This document shows, piece after piece, positions 19,998-36,140 of a DNA stretch of 64,000 nucleotides (its first letter is position 1; the number at the start of each line of letters is the position of its first letter). The notes below the pieces were generated by a model. The model ran no database searches. It was not told the DNA's origin and saw nothing but the letters and a program-made list of their open reading frames with translations. The stretch comes from Zeugodacus cucurbitae. Taxonomy: Eukaryota > Arthropoda > Insecta > Diptera > Tephritidae. The position numbers and the translations under genes were made by a program. The DNA lies in assembly GCF_028554725.1 (NCBI RefSeq), contig NC_071669.1, forward strand, positions 31,858,001-31,922,000. Reading direction: 5' to 3'.

Positions 19998-22900
19998 CTG
20001 ATAAAATACAAAATAAATTATTATGAATAAATATTCTTTATGTTTTTATTTGTCGATATTCAACTTGCAAGAAAGTGAACTTTGATCTTAAATCTGATAA
20101 AAATACAAAATCAATGATCATGATGAAATGTTATTTATGTTTCTATTTGTCGATAAACAACTTGCAAGAAAGTGAACTTTGATCTTAGTTCTGATAAAAT
20201 ACAAAATAAATGATTATGAATAAATATTCTTTATGTTTTTATTTGTCGATATTCAACTTACATGAATATCAACTTTGATCATAAATCTGATAAAAAACAA
20301 AATCAATTATTATGAATAAATATTCTTTATGTACTTATTTGTCGATATTCAGCTTGCAGGAAAGTGAACTTTGATCAAAAATCTGAGAAAACTCAAAATA
20401 AATGATTATCAATAAATGTTCTTTATGTTTCTATTTGTCGATAAACAACTTGCAAGAAAGTGAACTTTAATCTTAGATATGATAGAATACAAAATAAATG
20501 ATTATGAATAAATATTCTTTATGCTTTTATTTGTCGATATTCAACTTGCAAGAAAGTGAACTTTAATCTTAAATATGATAAAATACAAAATAAATGATTT
20601 TGAATAAATGTTATTTATGTTTTTACTTGTCGATAAACAACTTGCAAGAAAGTGAACTTTAATCTTAAATCTGATGAAATACAAAATAAATGATTATGAA
20701 TATATGTTCTTTATGTTTCTATATGTCGATAAATAACTTGCAAGAAAGTGAACTTTGATCTTAGATCTGATAGAATACAAAATAAATGATTATGAATATA
20801 TGTTCTTTATGTTTCTATATGTCGATAAATAACTTGCAAGAAAGTGAACTTTTATCTTAAATCTGATAAAAATACAAAATAAATGATAATGAATAAATAT
20901 TATTTATGTTTTTATTTGCCGATTAACAACTTACATGAAAGTGAACTTTGATCATAAATCTGATAAAATACAAAATAAATGATTATGAATAAATATTCTT
21001 TATGTTTTTATTTGTCGATATTCAACTTACATGAAAATGAACTTTGATCATAAATCTGATAAAAAACAAAATAAATTATTATGAATAAATATTCTTTATG
21101 TTTTTATTTGACGATATTCAACTTACATGAAAGTGAACTTTGATCATAAATCTGATAAAAATACAAAATAAATTATTATGAATAAATATTCTTTATGTTT
21201 TTATTTGCCGATATTCAACGTGCAGGAAAGTGAACTTTGATCATAAATCTGAGAAAACTCAAAATAAATGATTATCCATAAATGTTCTTTATGTTTCTAT
21301 TTGTCGATAAACAACTTGCAAGAAAGTGAACTTAATCTTAGATATGATAGAATACAAAATAAATGATTATGAATAAATATTCTTTATGCTTTTATTTGTC
21401 GATATTCAACTTGCAAGAAAGTGAACTTTAATCTTAAATATGATAAAATACAAAATAAATGATTTTGAATAGATGTTATTTATGTTTTTATTTGTCGATA
21501 AACAACTTGCAAGAAAGTGAGCTTTGATCTTAAATCTGATAAAATACGAAATAAGTGATAATGAATTAATATTCTTTATGTTTTTATATGTCGATATTCA
21601 ACTTGCAAGAAAGTGAACTTTGATCTTAAATCTGATAAAAATACAAAATCAATGATTATGAATAAATGTTATTTATGTTTCTATTTGTCGATAAACACCT
21701 TGCAAGAAAGTGAACTTTGATCTTAGTTCTGATAAAATACAAAATAAATGATTATGAATAAATATTCTTTATGTTTTTATTTGTCGATACTCAACTTACA
21801 TGAAAAAGAACTTTGATCATAAATCTGATAAAAAACAAAATAAATTATTATGAATGAATATTCTTTATGTTTTTATTTGACGATATTCAACTTACATGAA
21901 AGTGAACTTTGATCATAAATCTGATAAAAATACAAAATAAATTATTATGAATAAATATTCTTTATGTTTTTATTTGCCGATATTCAACGTGCAGGAAAGT
22001 GAACTTTGATCATAAATCTGAGAAAACTCAAAATAAATGATTATCAATAAATGTTCTTTATGTTTCTATTCGTCGATAAACAACTTGCAAGAAAGTGAAC
22101 TTTAATCTTAGATGTGATAGAATACAAAATAAATGATTTTGAATAGATGTTATTTATGTTTTTATTTGTCGATAAACAACTTGCAAGAAAGTGAGCTTTG
22201 ATCTTAAATCTGATAAAATACGAAATAAGTGATAATGAATTAATATTCTTTATGTTTTTAATATGTCGATATTCAACTTACATGAACATGAACTTTGATC
22301 ATAAATCTGATAAAAAACAAAATCAATTATTATGAATAAATATTCTTTATGTACTTATTTGTCGATATTCAACTTGCAAGAAAGTGAACTTTGATCAAAA
22401 ATCTGAGAAAACTCAAAATAAATGATTATAAATAAATGTTCTTTATGTTTCTATTTGTCGATATTCAACTTGCAAGAAAGTGAACTTTAATCTTAAATAT
22501 GATAAAATACAAAATAAATGATTTTGAATAAATGTTATTTATGTTTTTACTTGTCGATAAACAACTTGCAAGAAAGTGAACTTTAATCTTAAATCTGATA
22601 AAATACAAAATAAATGATTATGAATATATGTTCTTTATGTTTCTATATGTCGATAAATAACTTGCAAGAAAGTGAACTTTGATCTTAGATCTGATAGAAT
22701 ACAAAATAAATGATTATGAATATATGTTCTTTATGTTTCTATATGTCGATAAATAACTTGCAAGAAAGTGAACTTTTATCTTAAATCTGATAAAAATACA
22801 AAATAAATGATAATGAATAAATATTATTTATGTTTTTATTTGCCGATTAACAACTTACATGAAAGTGAACTTTTATCATAAATCTGATAAAATACAAAAT

Positions 22901-23525
22901 AAATTATTATGAATAAATATTCTTTATGTTTTTATTTGTCGATATTCAACTTGCAAGAAAGTGAACTTTGATCTTAAATCTGATAAAAATACAAAATCAA
23001 TGATCATGATGAAATGTTATTTATGTTTCTATTTGTCGATAAACAACTTGCAAGAAAGTGAACTTTGATCTTAGTTCTGATAAAATACAAAATAAATGAT
23101 TATGAATAAATATTCTTTATGTTTTTATTTGTCGATATTCAACTTACATGAATATCAACTTTGATCATAAATCTGATAAAAAACAAAATCAAATATTATG
23201 AATAAATATTCTTTATGTACTTATTTGTCGATATTCAGCTTGCAGGAAAGTGAACTTTGATCAAAAAACTGAGAAAACTCAAAATAAATGATTATCAATA
23301 AATGTTCTTTATGTTTCTATTTGTCGATAAACAACTTGCAAGAAAGTGAACTTTAATCTTAGATATGATAGAATACAAAATAAATGATTATGAATAAATA
23401 TTCTTTATGCTTTTATTTGTCGATATTCAACTTGCAAGAAAGTGAACTTTAATCTTAAATATGATAAAATACAAAATAAATGATTTTGAATAAATGTTAT
23501 TTATGTTTTTACTTGTCGATAAACA
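17650..23525 (+). repeat. Tandem pair of 2886 bp higher-order units (30 monomers)
   Basis: Markers repeat at 2886 bp: CCGATTAAC at 18033 and 20919, ATATGTCG at 19375 and 22261, GATATTCAGCTTGCAGG monomer at 20341 and 23227. The first unit overlaps the 1924 bp pair, showing nesting. The second unit loses register by one missing monomer near 23.53 kb. No gene. Confidence 0.78.
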
Positions 23526-25050
23526 ACTTGCAAGAAAGTGAACTTTGATCTTAGATCTGATAGAATACAAAATAAATGATTATGAATATATGTTATTTAT
23601 GTTTCTATATGTCGATAAATAACTTGCAAGAAAGTGAACTTTTATCTTAAATCTGATAAAAATACAAAATAAATGATAATGAATAAATATTATTTATGTT
23701 TTTATTTGCCGATTAACAACTTACATGAAAGTGAACTTTGATCATAAATCTGATAAAATACAAAATAAATTATTATGAATAAATATTCTTTATGTTTTTA
23801 TTTGTCGATATTCAACTTGCAAGAAAGTGAACTTTTATCTTAAATCTGATAAAAATACAAAATAAATGATTATGAATAAATATTTTTAATATTTCTATTT
23901 GTCGATAAACGACTTGCAAGAAAGTGAACTTTAATCTTAGATATGATAGAATACAAAATAAATGATTATGAATAAATATTCTTTATGCTTTTATTTGTCG
24001 ATATTCAACTTGCAAGAAAGTGAACTTTAATCTTAAATATGATAAAATACAAAATAAATGATTTTGAAAAGATGTTATTTATGTTTTTATTTGTCGATAA
24101 ACAACTTGCAAGAAAATGAGCTTTGATCTTAAATCTGATAAAAATACAAAATCAATGATTATGAATAAATGTTATTTATGTTTCTATTTGTCGATAAACA
24201 CCTTGCAAGAAAGTGAACTTTGATCTTAGTTCTGATAAAATACAAAATAAATGATTATGAATAAATATTCTTTATGTTTTTATTTGTCGATATTCAACTT
24301 TCATGAAAATGAACTTTGATCATAAATCTGATAAAAAACAAAATAAATTATTATGAATAAATATTCTTTATGTTTTTATTTGACGATATTCAACTTACAT
24401 GAAAGTGAACTTTGATCATAAATCTGATAAAAATACAAAATAAATGATTATCAATAAATGTTCTTTATGTTTCTATTTGTCGATAAACAACTTGCAAGAA
24501 AGTGAACTTTAATCTTAGATATGATAGAATACAAAATAAATGATTATGAATAAATATTCTTTATGCTTTTATTTGTCGATATTCAACTTGCAAGAAAGTG
24601 AACTTTAATCTTAAATATGATAAAATACAAAATAAATGATTATGAATATATGTTCTTTATGTTTCTATATGTCGATAAATAACTTGCAAGAATGTGAACT
24701 TTTATCTTAAATCTGATAAAAATACAAAATAAATGATAATGAATAAATATTATTTATGTTTTTATTTGCCGATTAACAACTTACATGAAAGTGAACTTTG
24801 ATCATAAATCTGATAAAATACAAAATAAATTATTATGAATAAATATTCTTTATGTTTTTATTTGTCGATATTCAACTTGCAAGAAAGTGAACTTTGATCT
24901 TAAATCTGATAAAAATACAAAATCAATGATCATTATGAAATGTTATTTATGTTTCTATTTGTCGATAAACAACTTGCAAGAAAGTGAACTTTGATCTTAG
25001 TTCTGATAAAATACAAAATAAATGATTATGAATAAATATTCTTTATGTTT
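19950..25050 (+). repeat. Left copy of an 8.66-8.76 kb offset duplication
   Basis: Markers recur 8662 bp downstream: CCGATTAAC 19957/28619, ATCATGATG 20117/28779, CAGCTTGCAGG monomer 20341/29003 and 23227/31889, ATATGTCG 22261/30923. After the single-monomer loss at 23.53 kb the offset becomes 8758-8759 bp (TATTTTTAAT 23881/32639, ATCATTATG 24928/33687). No gene. Edges approximate. Confidence 0.75.
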
Positions 25051-28000
25051 TTATTTGTCGATATTCAACTTACATGAATATCAACTTTGATCATAAATCT
25101 GATAAAAAACAAAATCAATTATTATGAATAAATATTCTTTATGTACTTATTTGTCGATATTCAGCTTGCAGGAAAGTGAACTTTGATCAAAAATCTGAGA
25201 AAACTCAAAATAAATGATTATCAATAAATGTTCTTTATGTTTCTATTTGTCGATAAACAACTTGCAAGAAAGTGAACTTTAATCTTAGATATGATAGAAT
25301 ACAAAATAAATGATTATGAATAAATATTCTTTATGCTTTTATTTGTCGATATTCAACTTGCAAGAAAGTGAACTTTAATCTTAAATATGATAAAATACAA
25401 AATAAATGATTTTGAATAAATGTTATTTATGTTTTTACTTGTCGATAAACAACTTGCAAGAAAGTGAACTTTAATCTTAAATCTGATAAAATACAAAATA
25501 AATGATTATGAATATATGTTCTTTATGTTTCTATATGTCGATAAATAACTTGCAAGAAAGTGAACTTTGATCTTAGATCTGATAGAATACAAAATAAATG
25601 ATTATGAATATATGTTCTTTATGTTTCTATATGTCGATAAATAACTTGCAAGAAAGTGAACTTTTATCTTAAATCTGATAAAAATACAAAATAAATGATA
25701 ATGAATAAATATTATTTATGTTTTTATTTGCCGATTAACAACTTACATGAAAGTGAACTTTGATCATAAATCTGATAAAATACAAAATAAATTATTATGA
25801 ATAAATATTCTTTATGTTTTTATTTGACGATATTCAACTTACATGAAAGTGAACTTTGATCATAAATCTGATAAAAATACAAAATAAATTATTATGAATA
25901 AATATTCTTTATGTTTTTATTTGACGATATTCAACTTACATGAAAGTGAACTTTGATCATAAATCTGATAAAAATACAAAATAAATTATTATGAATAAAT
26001 ATTCTTTATGTTTTTATTTGCCGATATTCAACGTGCAGGAAAGTGAACTTTGATCATAAATCTGAGAAAACTCAAAATAAATGATTATCAATAAATGTTC
26101 TTTATGTTTCTATTCGTCGATAAACAACTTGCAAGAAAGTGAACTTTAATCTTAGATGTGATAGAATACAAAATAAATGATTTTGAATAGATGTTATTTA
26201 TGTTTTTATTTGTCGATAAACAACTTGCAAGAAAGTGAGCTTTGATCTTAAATCTGATAAAATACGAAATAAGTGATAATGAATTAATATTCTTTATGTT
26301 TTTAATATGTCGATATTTAACTTACATGAACATGAACTTTGATCATAAATCTGATAAAAAACAAAATCAATTATTATGAATAAATATTCTTTATGTACTT
26401 ATTTGTCGATATTCAACTTGCAAGAAAGTGAACTTTGATCAAAAATCTGAGAAAACTCAAAATAAATGATTATAAATAAATGTTCTTTATGTTTCTATTT
26501 GTCGATATTCAACTTGCAAGAAAGTGAACTTTAATCTTAAATATGATAAAATACAAAATAAATGATTTTGAATAAATGTTATTTATGTTTTTACTTGTCG
26601 ATAAACAACTTGCAAGAAAGTGAACTTTAATCTTAAATCTGATAAAATACAAAATAAATGATTATGAATATATGTTCTTTATGTTTCTATATGTCGATAA
26701 ATAACTTGCAAGAAAGTGAACTTTGATCTTAGATCTGATAGAATACAAAATAAATGATTATGAATATATGTTCTTTATGTTTCTATATGTCGATAAATAA
26801 CTTGCAAGAAAGTGAACTTTTATCTTAAATCTGATAAAAATACAAAATAAATGATAATGAATAAATATTATTTATGTTTTTATTTGCCGATTAACAACTT
26901 ACATGAAAGTGAACTTTGATCATAAATCTGATAAAATACAAAATAAATTATTATGAATAAATATTCTTTATGTTTTTATTTGTCGATATTCAACTTGCAA
27001 GAAAGTGAACTTTGATCTTAAATCTGATAAAAATACAAAATCAATGATCATGATGAAATGTTATTTATGTTTCTATTTGTCGATAAACAACTTGCAAGAA
27101 AGTGAACTTTGATCTTAGTTCTGATAAAATACAAAATAAATGATTATGAATAAATATTCTTTATGTTTTTATTTGTCGATATTCAACTTACATGAATATC
27201 AACTTTGATCATAAATCTGATAAAAAACAAAATCAATTATTATGAATAAATATTCTTTATGTACTTATTTGTCGATATTCAGCTTGCAGGAAAGTGAACT
27301 TTGATCAAAAATCTGAGAAAACTCAAAATAAATGATTATCAATAAACGTTCTTTATGTTTCTATTTGTCGATAAACAACTTGCAAGAAAGTGAACTTTAA
27401 TCTTAGATATGATAGAATACAAAATAAATGATTATGAATAAATATTCTTTATGCTTTTATTTGTCGATATTCAACTTGCAAGAAAGTGAACTTTAATCTT
27501 AAATATGATAAAATACAAAATAAATGATTTTGAATAAATGTTATTTATGTTTTTACTTGTCGATAAACAACTTGCAAGAAAGTGAACTTTAATCTTAAAT
27601 CTGATGAAATACAAAATAAATGATTATGAATATATGTTCTTTATGTTTCTATATGTCGATAAATAACTTGCAAGAAAGTGAACTTTGATCTTAGATCTGA
27701 TAGAATACAAAATAAATGATTATGAATATATGTTCTTTATGTTTCTATATGTCGATAAATAACTTGCAAGAAAGTGAACTTTTATCTTAAATCTGATAAA
27801 AATACAAAATAAATGATAATGAATAAATATTATTTATGTTTTTATTTGCCGATTAACAACTTACATGAAAGTGAACTTTGATCATAAATCTGATAAAATA
27901 CAAAATAAATTATTATGAATAAATATTCTTTATGTTTTTATTTGTCGATATTCAACTTGCAAGAAAGTGAACTTTTATCTTAAATCTGATAAAAATACAA

Positions 28001-28600
28001 AATAAATGATTATGAATAAATATTTTTAATGTTTCTATTTGTCGATAAACGACTTGCAAGAAAGTGAACTTTAATCTTAGATATGATAGAATACAAAATA
28101 AATGATTATGAATAAATATTCTTTATGCTTTTATTTGTCGATATTCAACTTGCAAGAAAGTGAACTTTAATCTTAAATATGATAAAATACAAAATAAATG
28201 ATTTTGAAAAGATGTTATTTATGTTTTTATTTGTCGATAAACAACTTGCAAGAAAATGAGCTTTGATCTTAAATCTGTTAAAAATACAAAATCAATGATT
28301 ATGAATAAATGTTATTTATGTTTCTATTTGTCGATAAACACCTTGCAAGAAAGTGAACTTTGATCTTAGTTCTGATAAAATACAAAATAAATGATTATGA
28401 ATAAATATTCTTTATGTTTTTATTTGTCGATATTCAACTTTCATGAAAATGAACTTTGATCATAAATCTGATAAAAAACAAAATAAATTATTATGAATAA
28501 ATATTCTTTATGTTTTTATTTGTCGATTAACAACTTACATGAAAGTGAACTTTTATCATAAATCTGATAAAATACAAAATAAATGATAATGAATAAATAT
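25050..28600 (+). repeat. Satellite between the 8.7 kb duplicate copies
   Basis: No gene. Same monomer types; most of it also repeats at an offset of 4618 bp (ATATGTCG 26305/30923; GATATTCAGC monomer 27271/31889), showing several partly overlapping duplication steps. Transposon not present. Confidence 0.7.
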
Positions 28601-31600
28601 TATATATGTTTTTATTTGCCGATTAACAACTTACATGAAAGTGAACTTTTATCATAAATCTGATAAAATACAAAATAAATTATTATGAATAAATATTCTT
28701 TATGTTTTTATTTGTCGATATTCAACTTGCAAGAAAGTGAACTTTGATCTTAAATCTGATAAAAATACAAAATCAATGATCATGATGAAATGTTATTTAT
28801 GTTTCTATTTGTCGATAAACAACTTGCAAGAAAGTGAACTTTGATCTTAGTTCTGATAAAATACAAAATAAATGATTATGAATAAATATTCTTTATGTTT
28901 TTATTTGTCGATATTCAACTTACATGAATATCAACTTTGATCATAAATCTGATAAAAAACAAAATCAATTATTATGAATAAATATTCTTTATGTACTTAT
29001 TTGTCGATATTCAGCTTGCAGGAAAGTGAACTTTGATCAAAAATCTGAGAAAACTCAAAATAAATGATTATCAATAAATGTTCTTTATGTTTCTATTTGT
29101 CGATAAACAACTTGCAAGAAAGTGAACTTTAATCTTAGATATGATAGAATACAAAATAAATGATTATGAATAAATATTCTTTATGCTTTTATTTGTCGAT
29201 ATTCAACTTGCAAGAAAGTGAACTTTAATCTTAAATATGATAAAATACAAAATAAATGATTTTGAATAAATGTTATTTATGTTTTTACTTGTCGATAAAC
29301 AACTTGCAAGAAAGTGAACTTTAATCTTAAATCTGATGAAATACAAAATAAATGATTATGAATATATGTTCTTTATGTTTCTATATGTCGATAAATAACT
29401 TGCAAGAAAGTGAACTTTGATCTTAGATCTGATAGAATACAAAATAAATGATTATGAATATATGTTCTTTATGTTTCTATATGTCGATAAATAACTTGCA
29501 AGAAAGTGAACTTTTATCTTAAATCTGATAAAAATACAAAATAAATGATAATGAATAAATATTATTTATGTTTTTATTTGCCGATTAACAACTTACATGA
29601 AAGTGAACTTTGATCATAAATCTGATAAAATACAAAATAAATGATTATGAATAAATATTCTTTATGTTTTTATTTGTCGATATTCAACTTACATGAAAAT
29701 GAACTTTGATCATAAATCTGATAAAAAACAAAATAAATTATTATGAATAAATATTCTTTATGTTTTTATTTGACGATATTCAACTTACATGAAAGTGAAC
29801 TTTGATCATAAATCTGATAAAAATACAAAATAAATTATTATGAATAAATATTCTTTATGTTTTTATTTGCCGATATTCAACGTGCAGGAAAGTGAACTTT
29901 GATCATAAATCTGAGAAAACTCAAAATAAATGATTATCCATAAATGTTCTTTATGTTTCTATTTGTCGATAAACAACTTGCAAGAAAGTGAACTTAATCT
30001 TAGATATGATAGAATACAAAATAAATGATTATGAATAAATATTCTTTATGCTTTTATTTGTCGATATTCAACTTGCAAGAAAGTGAACTTTAATCTTAAA
30101 TATGATAAAATACAAAATAAATGATTTTGAATAGATGTTATTTATGTTTTTATTTGTCGATAAACAACTTGCAAGAAAGTGAGCTTTGATCTTAAATCTG
30201 ATAAAATACGAAATAAGTGATAATGAATTAATATTCTTTATGTTTTTATATGTCGATATTCAACTTGCAAGAAAGTGAACTTTGATCTTAAATCTGATAA
30301 AAATACAAAATCAATGATTATGAATAAATGTTATTTATGTTTCTATTTGTCGATAAACACCTTGCAAGAAAGTGAACTTTGATCTTAGTTCTGATAAAAT
30401 ACAAAATAAATGATTATGAATAAATATTCTTTATGTTTTTATTTGTCGATATTCAACTTACATGAAAAAGAACTTTGATCATAAATCTGATAAAAAACAA
30501 AATAAATTATTATGAATGAATATTCTTTATGTTTTTATTTGACGATATTCAACTTACATGAAAGTGAACTTTGATCATAAATCTGATAAAAATACAAAAT
30601 AAATTATTATGAATAAATATTCTTTATGTTTTTATTTGCCGATATTCAACGTGCAGGAAAGTGAACTTTGATCATAAATCTGAGAAAACTCAAAATAAAT
30701 GATTATCAATAAATGTTCTTTATGTTTCTATTCGTCGATAAACAACTTGCAAGAAAGTGAACTTTAATCTTAGATGTGATAGAATACAAAATAAATGATT
30801 TTGAATAGATGTTATTTATGTTTTTATTTGTCGATAAACAACTTGCAAGAAAGTGAGCTTTGATCTTAAATCTGATAAAATACGAAATAAGTGATAATGA
30901 ATTAATATTCTTTATGTTTTTAATATGTCGATATTCAACTTACATGAACATAAACTTTGATCATAAATCTGATAAAAAACAAAATCAATTATTATGAATA
31001 AATATTCTTTATGTACTTATTTGTCGATATTCAACTTGCAAGAAAGTGAACTTTGATCAAAAATCTGAGAAAACTCAAAATAAATGATTATAAATAAATG
31101 TTCTTTATGTTTCTATTTGTCGATATTCAACTTGCAAGAAAGTGAACTTTAATCTTAAATATGATAAAATACAAAATAAATGATTTTGAATAAATGTTAT
31201 TTATGTTTTTACTTGTCGATAAACAACTTGCAAGAAAGTGAACTTTAATCTTAAATCTGATAAAATACAAAATAAATGATTATGAATATATGTTCTTTAT
31301 GTTTCTATATGTCGATAAATAACTTGCAAGAAAGTGAACTTTGATCTTAGATCTGATAGAATACAAAATAAATGATTATGAATATATGTTCTTTATGTTT
31401 CTATATGTCGATAAATAACTTGCAAGAAAGTGAACTTTTATCTTAAATCTGATAAAAATACAAAATAAATGATAATGAATAAATATTATTTATGTTTTTA
31501 TTTGCCGATTAACAACTTACATGAAAGTGAACTTTGATCATAAATCTGATAAAATACAAAATAAATTATTATGAATAAATATTCTTTATGTTTTTATTTG

Positions 31601-33800
31601 TCGATATTCAACTTGCAAGAAAGTGAACTTTGATCTTAAATCTGATAAAAATACAAAATCAATGATCATGATGAAATGTTATTTATGTTTCTATTTGTCG
31701 ATAAACAACTTGCAAGAAAGTGAACTTTGATCTTAGTTCTGATAAAATACAAAATAAATGATTATGAATAAATATTCTTTATGTTTTTATTTGTCGATAT
31801 TCAACTTACATGAATATCAACTTTGATCATAAATCTGATAAAAAACAAAATCAATTATTATGAATAAATATTCTTTATGTAATTATTTGTCGATATTCAG
31901 CTTGCAGGAAAGTGAACTTTGATCAAAAATCTGAGAAAACTCAAAATAAATGATTATCAATAAATGTTCTTTATGTTTCTATTTGTCGATAAACAACTTG
32001 CAAGAAAGTGAACTTTAATCTTAGATATGATAGAATACAAAATAAATGATTATGAATAAATATTCTTTATGCTTTTATTTGTCGATATTCAACTTGCAAG
32101 AAAGTGAACTTTAATCTTAAATATGATAAAATACAAAATAAATGATTTTGAATAAATGTTATTTATGTTTTTACTTGTCGATAAACAACTTGCAAGAAAG
32201 TGAACTTTAATCTTAAATCTGATGAAATACAAAATAAATGATTATGAATATATGTTCTTTATGTTTCTATATGTCGATAAATAACTTGCAAGAAAGTGAA
32301 CTTTGATCTTAGATCTGATAGAATACAAAATAAATGATTATGAATATATGTTCTTTATGTTTCTATATGTCGATAAATAACTTGCAAGAAAGTGAACTTT
32401 TATCTTAAATCTGATAAAAATACAAAATAAATGATAATGAATAAATATTATTTATGTTTTTATTTGCCGATTAACAACTTACATGAAAGTGAACTTTGAT
32501 CATAAATCTGATAAAATACAAAATAAATTATTATGAATAAATATTCTTTATGTTTTTATTTGTCGATATTCAACTTGCAAGAAAGTGAACTTTTATCTTA
32601 AATCTGATAAAAATACAAAATAAATGATTATGAATAAATATTTTTAATGTTTCTATTTGTCGATAAACGACTTGCAAGAAAGTGAACTTTAATCTTAGAT
32701 ATGATAGAATACAAAATAAATGATTATGAATAAATATTCTTTATGCTTTTATTTGTCGATATTCAACTTGCAAGAAAGTGAACTTTAATCTTAAATATGA
32801 TAAAATACAAAATAAATGATTTTGAAAAGATGTTATTTATGTTTTTATTTGTCGATAAACAACTTGCAAGAAAATGAGCTTTGATCTTAAATCTGTTAAA
32901 AATACAAAATCAATGATTATGAATAAATGTTATTTATGTTTCTATTTGTCGATAAACACCTTGCAAGAAAGTGAACTTTGATCTTAGTTCTGATAAAATA
33001 CAAAATAAATGATTATGAATAAATATTCTTTATGTTTTTATTTGTCGATATTCAACTTTCATGAAAATGAACTTTGATCATAAATCTGATAAAAAACAAA
33101 ATAAATTATTATGAATAAATATTCTTTATGTTTTTATTTGACGATATTCAACTTACATGAAAGTGAACTTTGATCATAAATCTGATAAAAATACAACATA
33201 AATGATTATCAATAAATGTTCTTTATGTTTCTATTTGTCGATAAACAACTTGCAAGAAAGTGAACTTTAATCTTAGATATGATAGAATACAAAATAAATG
33301 ATTATGAATAAATATTCTTTATGCTTTTATTTGTCGATATTCAACTTGCAAGAAAGTGAACTTTAATCTTAAATATGATAAAATACAAAATAAATGATTA
33401 TGAATATATGTTCTTTATGTTTCTATATGTCGATAAATAACTTGCAAGAATGTGAACTTTTATCTTAAATCTGATAAAAGTACAAAATATATGATAATGA
33501 ATAAATATTATTTATGTTTTTATTTGCCGATTAACAACTTACATGAAAGTGAACTTTGATCATAAATCTGATAAAATACAAAATAAATTATTATGAATAA
33601 ATATTCTTTATGTTTTTATTTGTCGATATTCAACTTGCAAGAAAGTGAACTTTGATCTTAAATCTGATAAAAATACAAAATCAATGATCATTATGAAATG
33701 TTATTTATGTTTCTATTTGTCGATAAACAACTTGCAAGAAAGTGAACTTTGATCTTAGTTCTGATAAAATACAAAATAAATGATTATGAATAAATATTCT
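28600..33800 (+). repeat. Right copy of the 8.66-8.76 kb offset duplication
   Basis: Counterpart of 19.95-25.05 kb; see the marker pairs there. It retains the one monomer missing at 23.53 kb, so it was not copied from the shortened version. No gene. Confidence 0.75.
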
Positions 33801-36140
33801 TTATGCTTTTATTTGTCGATATTCAACTTGCAAGAAAGTGAACTTTAATCTTAAATATGATAAAATACAAAATAAATGATTTTGAATAAATGTTATTTAT
33901 GTTTTTACTTGTCGATAAACAACTTGCAAGAAAGTGAACTTTAATCTTAAATCTGATAAAATACAAAATAAATGATTATGAATATATGTTCTTTATGTTT
34001 CTATATGTCGATAAATAACTTGCAAGAAAGTGAACTTTGATCTTAGATCTGATAGAATACAAAATAAATGATTATGAATATATGTTCTTTATGTTTCTAT
34101 ATGTCGATAAATAACTTGCAAGAAAGTGAACTTTTATCTTAAATCTGATAAAAATACAAAATAAATGATAATGAATAAATAGTATTTATGTTTTTATTTG
34201 CCGATTAACAACTTACATGAAAGTGAACTTTGATCATAAATCTGATAAAATACAAAATAAATTATTATGAATAAATATTCTTTATGTTTTTATTTGTCGA
34301 TATTCAACTTGCAAGAAAGTGAACTTTGATCTTAAATCTGATAAAAATACAAAATCAATGATCATGATGAAATGTTATTTATGTTTCTATTTGTCGATAA
34401 ACAACTTGCAAGAAAGTGAACTTTGATCTTAGATCTGATAGAATACAAAATAAATGATTATGAATATATGTTTTTTATGTTTCTATATGTCGATAAATAA
34501 CTTGCAAGAAAGTGAACTTTAATCTTAGATATGATAGAATACAAAATAAATGATTATGAATAAATATTCTTTATGCTTTTATTTGTCGATATTCAACTTG
34601 CAAGAAAGCGAACTTTAATCTTAAATATGATAAAATACAAAATAAATGATTTTGAAAAGATGTTATTTATGTTTTTATTTGTCGATAAACAACTTGCAAG
34701 AAAATGAGCTTTGATCTTAAATCTGATAAAAATACAAAATCAATGATTATGAATAAATGTTATTTATGTTTCTATTTGTCGATAAACACCTTGCAAGAAA
34801 GTGAACTTTGATCTTAGTTCTGATAAAAAACAAAATAAATTATTATGAATAAATATTCTTTATGTTTTTATTTGACGATATTCAACTTACATGAAAGTGA
34901 ACTTTGATCATAAATCTGATAAAAATACAAAATAAATGATTATCAATAAATGTTCTTTATGTTTCTATTTGTCGATAAACAACTTGCAAGAAAGTGAACT
35001 TTAATCTTAGATATGATAGAATACAAAATAAATGATTATGAATAAATATTCTTTATGCTTTTATTTGTCGATATTCAACTTGCAAGAAAGTGAACTTTAA
35101 TCTTAAATATGATAAAATACAAAATAAATGATTATGAATATATGTTCTTTATGTTTCTATATGTCGATAAATAACTTGCAAGAATGTGAACTTTTATCTT
35201 AAATCTGATAAAAATACAAAATAAATGATAATGAATAAATATTATTTATGTTTTTATTTGCCGATTAACAACTTACATGAAAGTGAACTTTGATCATAAA
35301 TCTGATAAAATACAAAATAAATTATTATGAATAAATATTCTTTATGTTTTTATTTGTCGATATTCAACTTGCAAGAAAGTGAACTTTGATCTTAAATCTG
35401 ATAAAAATACAAAATCAATGATCATTATGAAATGTTATTTATGTTTCTATTTGTCGATAAACAACTTGCAAGAAAGTGAACTTTGATCTTAGTTCTGATA
35501 AAATACAAAATAAATGATTATGAATAAATTTTCTTTATGCTTTTATTTGTCGATATTCAACTTGCAAGAAAGTGAACTTTAATCTTAAATATGATAAAAT
35601 ACAAAATAAATGATTTTGAATAAATGTTATTTATGTTTTTACTTGTCGATAAACAACTTGCAAGAAAGTGAACTTTAATCTTAAATCTGATAAAATACAA
35701 AATAAATGATTATGAATATATGTTCTTTATGTTTCTATATGTCGATAAATAACTTGCAAGAAAGTGAACTTTGATCTTAGATCTGATAGAATACAAAATA
35801 AATGATTATGAATATATGTTCTTTATGTTTCTATATGTCGATAAATAACTTGCAAGAAAGTGAACTTTTATCTTAAATCTGATAAAAATACAAAATAAAT
35901 GATAATGAATAAATATTATTTATGTTTTTATTTGCCGATTAACAACTTACATGAAAGTGAACTTTGATCATAAATCTGATAAAATACAAAATAAATTATT
36001 ATGAATAAATATTCTTTATGTTTTTATTTGTCGATATTCAACTTGCAAGAAAGTGAACTTTGATCTTAAATCTGATAAAAATACAAAATCAATGATCATG
36101 ATGAAATGTTATTTATGTTTCTATTTGTCGATAAACAACT
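33140..36140 (+). repeat. Tandem pair of 1734 bp higher-order units (18 monomers)
   Basis: ATCATTATG at 33687 and 35421, ATCATGATG at 34361 and 36095, and the GACGATATTC monomer at 33140 and 34874 are each 1734 bp apart. No gene. Confidence 0.75.
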
